Source: Myripristis murdjan
Taxonomy: Eukaryota > Chordata > Actinopteri > Holocentriformes > Holocentridae
Assembly: GCF_902150065.1 (NCBI RefSeq)
Contig: NC_043990.1
Span: forward strand, 12,311,740 to 12,375,739
Direction: 5' to 3'
DNA length: 64,000 nucleotides
Below are positions 51,769 to 64,000 of the stretch, one piece after another. A program made the translations under genes and the position numbers. The notes below the pieces were generated by a model, which made no database searches, was not told the origin of the DNA, and was given only the letters and a program-made list of their open reading frames with translations. How positions within the stretch are numbered: the stretch's first letter is position 1; each line of letters opens with the position of its first letter.

Positions 51769-51774
51769 AATAAA
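51769..51774 (+). terminator. Candidate proximal polyadenylation signal of ddah2
   Basis: AATAAA 15 nt after the stop codon would give an unusually short 3' UTR. An alternative AATAAA near 52437 would give about 700 nt. Confidence 0.45.
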
Positions 51775-52598
51775 GAAATTCCCCACATGCTGTCACAGCA
51801 GACAGGAAAGGCCTCTGAAACAGCTTGTAGGCAACGTCGCACTAATGCTTTTCATTGAAATTCAATTCTTGGTGGGGGAAATTACCCAGCATTTGTATGA
51901 GAAAGAGTACTATCCAAATGTAATGTGAACTAACAATTGACTTAACAGCCTGGGCTCAGTTTAAGTCTGCAAGGCCTCAGTGTGTTTATTCTTGGCACAG
52001 CTGCACCCCCTGCTGAGGGGAATGTGCAACATGCTGGTCTCCACACTTAGCCCAAATTTATTAATGCAATGCCATCACTAAATGCAGTTGTAGCTTCTCA
52101 CTGTTGTAGCTTGTAGGTCATAACCACTTAAATAATTTCATTTCCCATAGAGCATCATAAAGCCAACATTGCCAAAACATCTGATGTGTGAAAATAGGGT
52201 TTATGGAGTGCATTTGTCTGGAGATTCAAGGAAATCAACTTTATAATTTTAGGTTCAGTTTGCAGCCCATATTAGTAGAACTGATTGTTAGTATGAATTT
52301 CAGTAGGTTTCTCAAAAGCAGATTTCAGTGTCATTTATGGTACAAGTAGCAACATAGAGAAATGAGGATATTTTTCCCCTAAATGTGTCAGTGTTCTAGC
52401 TTTTGTATGTTTGAATTTGTATCAGCTGTAGAGATGCCAATAAATTCAACTGACCTTATGAACCATAGCTCCCTCCACTTTATATTATCCACAGTTTTGT
52501 CTATTTAAGGTGCTGTTACAGTTTTGCACATCAAGAACTCTAAACAAGCAAAACCAGCAGTAAATAAATCACTCAGAGTCCACTGAAATTTCTTCAAA

Positions 52599-52604
52599 TT
52601 TATT
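52599..52604 (-). terminator. Polyadenylation signal of rps5
   Basis: TTTATT on the plus strand reads AATAAA on the minus strand, 30 nt after the rps5 stop codon. Ribosomal protein mRNAs usually have such short 3' UTRs. Confidence 0.7.
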
Positions 52605-52633
52605 TCTAGTTTCTTTAGAAAGCAACAAACATT

Positions 52634-56475
<3,842 letters not shown>

Positions 56476-56519
56476 TGTGTCTGCCGTTCTGCACCACACT
56501 TCTCAGAGACGGAAAAGGG
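56476..56519 (-). promoter_or_regulatory. rps5 5' UTR with 5'TOP tract
   Basis: In transcript direction the segment begins CCCTTTTCC, a terminal oligopyrimidine motif, and runs about 43 nt to the A of the split start codon. TOP mRNAs are translated under mTOR/LARP1 control. The exact start base is inferred. Confidence 0.6.
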
Positions 56520-56564
56520 CCTGCACGGGGCGCCTCGCGCACATATCCGGTGAGCTGGCGGGTT

Positions 56565-56572
56565 ACTTCCGG
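56565..56572 (-). promoter_or_regulatory. ETS/GABP motif in the rps5 promoter
   Basis: ACTTCCGG on the plus strand reads CCGGAAGT on the minus strand, about 45 nt before the proposed transcription start, in a GC-rich stretch. ETS motifs are typical of ribosomal protein promoters. Confidence 0.5.
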
Positions 56573-56625
56573 CGCGCAGGGGTTTTATGTAATTGTAGTC
56601 TTTTACCCATAGACATAGAAAGAGG

Positions 56626-56626
<1 letters not shown>

Positions 56627-56699
<73 letters not shown>
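56627..56699. repeat. (AT)n microsatellite
   Basis: About 36 uninterrupted TA units, some 110 nt upstream of the proposed rps5 transcription start. Such arrays can extrude cruciforms and are usually highly variable in length. Confidence 0.95.
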
Positions 56700-56702
<3 letters not shown>

Positions 56703-57097
56703 TGTGCTTTTACCTCACTGATGACCCGTGATGACGTTTTATAGTTTCTCCCTATGTATTTTGCCGCAAAAATTTGACAGATAAAAGACGAAATAAACAA
56801 TTAAAAGCAACAGTTACAGACAAGAAGCTTTTGTAATAATAAAAATAATATCAAGATGTATGAATCAGTAGTTATCTAAATGTAAAATATATTATATTTC
56901 TACAAAAAGTACATTCAAATAATTATGATAATTATTCTAACAATAAATACGGGGAAAATAAACTTATATCCTTCCGCCAAGCAAAACAGTTCCTGTAATA
57001 GTAGCCTACTACTCAATCATAACACATATAAACAACTGAGTGGTGCCTTTAGGTTATTGGTTTATATTTATTAATGATCAAATATCCTTTAATATTG

Positions 57098-57099
<2 letters not shown>

Positions 57100-57135
<36 letters not shown>
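57100..57135. repeat. (ATT)n microsatellite
   Basis: About twelve ATT units between the rps5 promoter and the ppt2 polyadenylation signal. Confidence 0.9.
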
Positions 57136-57249
57136 TTGTGAGTTTGTTTCTTTGTTTGTTTACCACTCCAAACATGACTCATTGCTGCAGTAAACATGAC
57201 TCAGCCAATCACAAATGAGCATCCAAAGCCGCTGGTCAAAACTGTCATA

Positions 57250-57255
57250 TTTATT
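57250..57255 (-). terminator. Candidate polyadenylation signal of ppt2
   Basis: TTTATT on the plus strand reads AATAAA on the minus strand, about 1.6 kb after the ppt2 stop codon. I saw no earlier canonical signal. Confidence 0.4.
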
Positions 57256-58840
57256 GAGGATCTGACATTTGACAACTTTCCATGACAGACTGTATACTGT
57301 AGATCTTGTAGAAACTGTAGTGCACAGTGGCAAAATAGTAGATTCTTTTTGCAACATCCGAGGTTAAAAAACAAAACAAACAAAAAAAAATGTTAAAATG
57401 TCTGTAAAGACAGAGAGAACCAATCAGACATGGATATCCCTTAATTGCAGCGATTTTTCAGCAATAAGGTTTGTTAACGTCTAATAAGCACACAGGAAAC
57501 CAAGGATGCAACAACATTAAAATACATATTCCTAATACGGCAAATTTAACAGCTTTAAAACGTTTTTTTTTTTCAGTAAATCTTCCCTCTTCGTAATTTT
57601 TCCACATATCTGGTTAAATCTATAACCATGTTGTGCAATGCATACTCCCTCATTCACAATTCAGTTCTTTGACAAACAACAGATACTTCCCTTCTTTGTC
57701 TATAATACAAAAGCGATAAACATTCAACAAACTTCAAACGGGTAAAATGAATCATTCCCTTTCTGACAGAGACAGACGAACAAGGATGCTGCTCAAACGC
57801 CTGAGATATCTAAATGCAATGGGAGGTAAAGAGTGTCACATACGATAGTTTGGTGCACAGGTAAACACGACTATAGCACTGCCGTCCTCTGGCTTTCCTG
57901 TATCGGTCCCTGCTCTGTCCTTTTTCTCTCTCCTTTCTTTAGCACCGTCACTAAAGGCAGTGTATCATAGCACTTCGGTTTGGGAAATAAAACACTGAGG
58001 TGTGAAGGAAATAGTCTAAATTTAAGGCTTAATCCACTACGGCGAACAGCTCATAGCACAGCTTGAAAGCACTGCATGATGGAGGATAAGAAACATGATA
58101 CTCTACATCACAGCCGCGCATGTTTTAAAAAGGTCTGGGGTTAAAACAAACACATGGGATTCGAATACAAATCACTGCATTGTCCAGATGAGCAGGGCAG
58201 TGTGGCTGTACAAAGACGATGACAAAAATGTCGCTCAGGCACTGTTGTGTGGTGTGGTACTCTCTGAGGTATGTGGGACCAGACACACACAGATACACAC
58301 GTACAGATGTATGTGCATGTGGGCTCAGTTGGGTCGGTTTCTTCCGCTTTGTGTCGCTGACTGATCGCCAGCCCATTAAAGTGTCTCTGCTGTGAAGATC
58401 GCGCTGGCAGACAGGAGGTGATGTGTTTTTATGTTTCTTGCAGCAGCATCAGTGGTCCATTGGAAATAAATAGACAAGAGCTTGGTAGTTAGCATGATAA
58501 AGAAACTCAAACCAAGCCCAGATATATATATAACATATATAAGGAAAAAGATGTTAAAACACTGGTGATGTGTGAAGTGCAGTGCAAAAACACTACAGCA
58601 ACCGCGTATCACCAAATATGTCGTCGACAAAAGAAAGAAAAACAAAATAAAAAGACATAATGCGTGGATTACCACTTTAAAGGGTTGGATGAGAAATGTC
58701 TGAAATTATACTGTACACCGGGTGTGGAAGCAGAGATTTGTCACACACGCTGGAAGTAAGAGCTTATCACACACAGTCAGAACGTGTGTGTGTGTGTGTG
58801 TGTATCTGTGTATGTGAGCGTCTGGGTGGCTCTCGCCGCT

Positions 58841-61800
58841 CTACTCCAGCCACTTCTCCATGCAGGTGTGGAAAACGGTCTCATTGGAGTGCCACCACAC
58901 ATGCTGGACGCCGGGTACAGAGCACAGGATCAGGTCCCCGCGAGCCGCCAGCGTCTTCAGACCGAAAACGTCTCTCAGATACAGCTGGGAGAGCAAAAAC
59001 AGGAGAATGTGTCGGGGCAGGATCATCTGATCTGAAACTTCTTGATGCACTTTAAATCAGACAAATAGTGGATGAAAACATACTAAAAAAAGAATCATAA
59101 AGGCTATTAATTTAAAGTCTTAAGACACAGAAAACCATCAACAGCACAATGTGATAAACTTTCAGTATATAGTATATGACTTAGTACAAATAGGAAATGT
59201 GTAATTGAACAAAAAACAAGGCAGAAAACTAAAAATAAGACAAAGATTGTGCATTACGGTGTTGTTGCAGGAACCGAGTATGAAGACACTAGTTTTGTTT
59301 TCTTTTTCAGATTTATTTTGACAGTCAACTTGTAATTAAGAAATCGTTCCACTCACATCTTGGTGCTGCATCTCAACGACGGTCTCGTTGTCGTCATAAA
59401 ATCCAAACTGACTGAAAACCAAAAGACGGAGAGAATCAGCACGAGGATCATCCCCGAGGGAGTAAATTACCTAATCAGACACAGTGTTGACTGGAAGGAA
59501 ATAAAACGTAAGATGATAGTAGAAAGTTTTATGACATTAGACAAAGTGTTTTCCACAAACCAAATGAACTCAACAGAATCACAAACAGAATGCAAGACAA
59601 TAGAAAACAGGGGAAAAGCAAATCCATGAAAGTAAATGAATCAAAGTGAACTGACAAAAAAATAATTTGTCTATTCTTGCAGAAAAAGAAACTGCATAAT
59701 ATTTGACTCAATGAAGCGTCCCGGGTCTCTTGAAAGCGTTTTAGCACTAGGCTCAGCTTTGTATACCAGCATAACAAAAACACGCTGCTGTGCAACTGGA
59801 GCATACATCTCAAAAATGCAAATATCTGAATCAAGACCACAGCAGAAATTAATCGTGTCCTGCTAGTTTTTCTTCGCCATCAATTAACACTGTAAGTGCA
59901 CAAGCTGTCACAGATAAAACCTGTTTTTATTTGACCTACGTGCAGCGTCAGGTACACAAAGTCACGCTCGGTGTGAAGAGAACATCAGCTCTTGAACTTG
60001 AGAAGAGAAACCCGACACGAGAAACTTGAACCGGAGCAGGACAGACCAAACTCACCTCGACTGCCAGGGAGTGATGACGCCATCGTCTGGCCCTCCGATC
60101 AGCACCAGCTTCTTGATCTTGAGGAAGTTCTGCTTCCACTCTGTGATTGACAGGTGAAGCACATTGGCTATATGTGGTCAACCACAGGGAGGCTAAAGTG
60201 TATATTGCAAACACACATCCCTGATAAAACAACACCTGAGAGAGAATATCACCAGTAACTATCTATAAATCAAAGTATCACTGAATTTCCAGGGGCGCCG
60301 TCAATACACGAATGAATTATTATTCAATTGTAAACATCTGCTATCTTTTGCTACTTCCTGTTTTTTAGGTCAGTGCCTCCTGTGGATAATGGCAGCTGAC
60401 ATCAGACACACAGAACTGCCTCACTGAGGAAGACCTTCCTCGGTTTGTTTACCTGTTGAGTTTGGATTCGGCCTCTCGCTGTTGAGCAATGCCAAATAAT
60501 CACTGCTGTTCACATACAAGTCTCTGTGGTGGGGATCTGCAGGAGACAAACAGAGGACAAACAACCAGGATGTCAAATAAGTTGTTGATGAAACATTTTG
60601 TAAGGTCAGTGATGTAAGATGCAAATGATCAATTAAGCTTACAGCATCGTGGGTTTGAATCCAATATAATAAATGGAAAAAAGGCATTTTCAAGCTCAAA
60701 ACTGCTAAACTGTAGAATCGCTGTGTTCTGTACAGCAATTGTATGAGTGAATTATTCCTGGCGTCGCCTTTTCCTCACTCACCGTTCCAATAGTTGCAGA
60801 TGGAAATCCTCTGCCCCACTGAGGTGTAGCACAGATGATAAAGGTTCGACTTCACAAACTGAGGGAAGAGGTACTTTAAGTAGTCTGTGTCTGAGAAGAG
60901 AAGAGAGGCCAAGAGCGGGATGAATATGGAGCTCCAAAGCTACATCTGGATACCAGACCCAAAACAAACATGAATCTAAATGTCTGTGAAGCTTTTTCAG
61001 CTCACAAACCTACTTGAGAGAAAGACAAATGACTGTTGCCGTAGTGGGAAAACTCTTTAACATGTCGCAAATGGTGATGCTTTTAGATAGCTGTTTATTC
61101 CATGCTTCAAGTGGAGAGTAGAGATGTGTTCATGTTCATTACAGCAGTTATGTTGAAAATAAATCCCTAAAAACTCCCTTCATATCCACTAAAAGGTGAT
61201 ATGCGGTTAATAACACACACTGTGCACAAGGAGTCCATCCTCGTTTACTTTCACATGGCACATCGTACTGAGCATAAACACAGGCGGATCCTCTGTATTC
61301 CAACTGGCTTTTTGTACTTGAACGCACCTCCATATTGCCCGGCCTGAGGCGAGGACAGAGAGATGAAGGAATGAACGTTGTGGTTGGAGAGCGTGGAGAG
61401 GATCCCTCTGCAGATCAGCCCACCTGTGTCAACACCAACAACACAGGAAATCAGAAAGCACGCCAAACAGTATGATGCTGCATTCTGGGGATGCTTGGAA
61501 AGTTGGATATCCCGACTTCAAACAGCCCTTCAAATTGTAACAAGCTGGAAACGGGCTTGAAATCAACATTAGATCAATTTTCATCACTGTATGGCCTTAA
61601 ATCTATCAAAACAGATGTGTGAAAAACAGTTAAACATAAATATAAGGTTAGTGAGGGTCTCTGTGTACTAGCTGACTAATGCTGCCAGATCTGGCTGGCG
61701 TCCATGTATCTTCACTGAGCTGACCCACTGGAAAAGCATGACGGTGTTTGCCAACCAGCTGGGAATTTCCAACTTCTGATTTAAAATGGGATGCAGCATG

Positions 61801-62178
61801 ACTCCCTGGTGTCGTAATAAAAAATAAGCAGCAGAAAAGAAACTCAGATTGTTTACAGCCTCATAACAAGAGCAGTAAAACATCAGTGTCGCTCTGTAAA
61901 GGTCGACGGGTGCAGGAATGACGCTGCAGCCTCTCTGCCGGTAAACTAATGCACATGACGCTGTCGCTGTTTCACAACTTCATGCACATGTCTGTCTCTC
62001 TCTGTGTCACACACAAACACACACCTTGAGAATAGCAGATGAAGTGTACCCCCTCGGCTGCATTTTGCATTATGGGGTAAATAGCTGCCTTGAAGCCCTC
62101 CACCTGCTTCCACAGAGGCTGTAGGCTGGCGCTTCGGTCAAACAAGTCAATAACTGATACGTTGGTTCCAGGATGAGA
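58841..62178 (-). CDS. ppt2: Palmitoyl-protein thioesterase 2 (5' exons beyond the window)
   Basis: PPT2 is a lysosomal alpha/beta-hydrolase that cleaves thioesters such as palmitoyl-CoA. Seven exons are visible in transcript order: 62178-62025, 61423-61328, 60890-60783, 60536-60453, 60140-60056, 59411-59357 and 58984-58841, giving 241 residues in one frame. The nucleophile Ser lies in FICYSQGG, split over the first two exons. The acid is in [14 protein letters not shown] and the His in VWWHSNET near the C-terminus, so the catalytic triad is complete. Other strong matches are [27 protein letters not shown] and [15 protein letters not shown]. Human PPT2 has about 302 residues, so roughly the first 60, with the signal peptide and the HGLFDSS-type strand, are missing. 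Nothing matching them was found up to the right edge, so the gene is cut by the window. Confidence 0.95.
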
Positions 62179-64000
62179 CTGCAAAAGACAGAGATGACAT
62201 CATTTGTTAAACCGGATGCATCGAGCTCATAGGGAGGCCCTCCTAATACTAGAGCATGTAGTGTTAAATGGGTCTAATAAGAGGCAGGGTTAGAGGCAGT
62301 GGCAGGAAGACTGATTGATTGTTATTTGGACTAATGGTCTCATAATGATCCAGATTCCTGTGTTATCAACACGGCTGCAGCTTATCCTATAGAGTGGCCG
62401 ATTACTAATTGATTACCGGATGTGCTTTAAACATTAATGATTCAGTGGTATGTTGGTAAGTGGGCACGACTGTGCATCTGAGTCTGAATTTCCCCTTTAA
62501 TTTTTCCCCCTGCAGATATCTCACTGGTCTGGTTTCAGCCTAAAGCATTTTTAGATGGCAGAGAGAAAAAAAAAAGGGGAACTGGAAACAAGATTAACCC
62601 TCTCAGCCGTACCAGTCTCTATAGCATAAACACATTCTGAGATCTGATTTATTCGAAGGTGGAGATTTTAATCCAGTAACAAAGAGGGAAATTTGAGTGT
62701 ACTTGGGCGAAGTTTACACACAGAAATTTGACCATAAATAATCACAATAATATCCAACTCACAACTTTAACTGATAAAAAACGTAGATCGGCTCTAGATC
62801 AGCAATATTTTGGTCATTCCCTCAAGGAAATTTCAGAGTAAAAACTACAGGCTATTGCTTTTAACTATACAAGACTATAACAGGTGTTATCAAACCTTTT
62901 TTTTTTTCATATTTCATCACTGTTTGAATGATTTGAGATACTTTGAGTGATCTTTACCTGGGAATATGAATATGAGAATGCGAAAAAGAACATTTTGTTC
63001 TGTGTCCGGTGTTAAATTGTTTGCTTTAACTCTCTCAAACTGATTGAAAGTGGTACAATTCAATATGGGGTGCCGAATGTAAAAATTCGGTCACCATTTT
63101 ATAGACAACATATTTCGAACATTTAGCTGACTTTCCTCACATTTAGCTCATTTTTCTTTCATTTTTCTTTCATTTGAGACAAAAATTCATGTAAAACAGC
63201 ATGTTCTCTAATTGTTAAAAAAATGTGTACACATGAAAAATAAATCTAAATCTAAATGCTAAATCTAAATCTAAATGTTAAATGTAAATCTAAATGTTAA
63301 ATCTAAATGTAAATGTTAAATCTAAATGTAAATGTTAAATGTAAATCTAAATGTTAAATCTAAATGTAAATGTTAAATGTAAATCTAAATGTTAAATGTA
63401 AATCTAAATGTTAAATCTAAATCTAAATGTTAAATGTAAATCTAAATGTTAAATCTAAATGTAAATGTTAAATGTAAATCTAAATGTTAAATCTAAATGT
63501 AAATGTTAAATGTAAATCTAAATGTTAAATGTAAATCTAAATGTTAAATCTAAATGTAAATGTTAAATCGGTCGCCAAGTGTAAAGCTAAATATTTAGAA
63601 ATTATGCAAATTGGGCAGGTCAGCGCCCGTCGTCCACGCCCCTGGCAGTAGCCTCAGATCATGTGGCCCCGCCCACACCACCGACTGCGGCTCAGTGGGT
63701 GAGGCGAGGTGTAGAGGCAGAGACATGGCCGGTTCGCTCCCGACAGAGGAGCTCGAGAGGGCCGTTGTGGCCGGTGTGCGGGCTGCACTATAGGGGATGA
63801 TTCCAGGGGTGCACTCCACACCACAAACGGTAAGTGAAGCAGTTGAATTTTAACTTATTAACTAATTCTGGACGGAGTTCCTGTTAGCTTAGTTAGCTGT
63901 TCCTGTTAACGTAGCTCCTCCTGCCCTAAGCAAACTCGTTTAATGCGCAGCGCGATTACCTGTGAATGGCGGAGTCACACAATCAATAATCAACCATGTT
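62179..64000. other. Right edge: presumed ppt2 intron with an unusual repeat array
   Basis: No ppt2 exon was recognised here, so this is probably intron. It holds a 330-bp array of TAAATC/TAAATG units and, from about 63.61 to 63.84 kb, a GC-rich patch with CpGs, a 22-codon open frame (MAGSLPTEELE...) and a donor-like ACG|GTAAGT. I could not assign the patch to a gene or transposon. Confidence 0.4.
63241..63569. repeat. Composite minisatellite of TAAATC / TAAATG units
   Basis: Hexamers TAAATC and TAAATG with single inserted T residues build a higher-order unit of 19 bp (TAAATGTAAATCTAAATGT), used in both orders. Almost no point changes are seen, so the array is young or homogenised. Short copies of CGGTCACCA (about 63098) and CGGTCGCCA (about 63569) stand on either side. 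Confidence 0.92.

Larger units (their letters stand above)
51754..52633. other. Tail-to-tail gap between ddah2 and rps5
   Basis: It contains the ddah2 3' UTR with AATAAA at 51769-51774, a second AATAAA near 52437 that could serve a longer form, and the short rps5 3' UTR with its signal at 52599-52604 on the other strand. No other gene was recognised. Confidence 0.6.
56520..58840. other. rps5 promoter and presumed 3' UTR of ppt2
   Basis: No coding exon was recognised. The left part holds the rps5 promoter and a long (AT)n array. From about 57.23 to 58.84 kb the DNA can be read as the 3' UTR of ppt2, ending at the minus-strand AATAAA at 57250-57255. It also includes an (ATT)n tract and a (TG)n tract near 58.79 kb. 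Confidence 0.5.

Overview
This is vertebrate nuclear DNA from a teleost fish. The genes are split by GT-AG introns, microsatellites are abundant, and I recognise several fish-type dispersed repeats: a (GATG)-tailed RTE/Rex-like LINE end, an L2/CR1-like LINE end, a hAT-like element starting CAG-AGGTGGAA, tRNA-derived SINE tails and a piggyBac-type MITE. The repeat mix suggests a percomorph, but that is inference. No prokaryotic operons, phage, CRISPR arrays or retrovirus-like elements were seen.

Layout. From 5.8 to 25.3 kb lie five tandem plus-strand genes for small secreted, probably GPI-anchored Ly6/uPAR (three-finger) proteins. The first lacks a recognisable signal-peptide exon. The other four share one plan: a 52-nt signal exon, a 111-nt exon carrying the first five domain cysteines, and a last exon of about 220-240 nt with the CC..D.CN end of the domain and a hydrophobic tail. 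Next come clic1 (31.3-34.9 kb, +), a sixth Ly6 gene on the minus strand (38.1-40.1 kb, LY6G6C-like by position and sequence), ddah2 (46.1-51.8 kb, +), rps5 (52.6-56.5 kb, -) and ppt2 (58.8 kb to beyond the right edge, -; its 5' exons are outside the window).

CLIC1, LY6G6-type genes, DDAH2 and PPT2 are neighbours in the mammalian MHC class III region, so this window is probably a fish counterpart of that block, with a local Ly6 expansion on its left and rps5 inserted. The genes do not form a pathway: they are cell-surface proteins, a GST-fold redox/channel protein, a member of the dimethylarginine hydrolase family, a ribosomal protein and a lysosomal thioesterase.

Most interesting points: (1) two similar H/ACA-type snoRNA candidates in two introns of rps5, with box motifs and pair-preserving differences; (2) ddah2 has Arg where the family's catalytic His is expected, while the nucleophilic Cys is kept; (3) the Ly6 array, two of whose members carry an extra, eleventh cysteine near the mature N-terminus; (4) the rps5 start codon is split A|TG across intron 1; (5) a 330-bp array of TAAATC/TAAATG units bracketed by CGGTCRCCA. 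All exon boundaries were read by eye from splice consensus, reading frame and family length.
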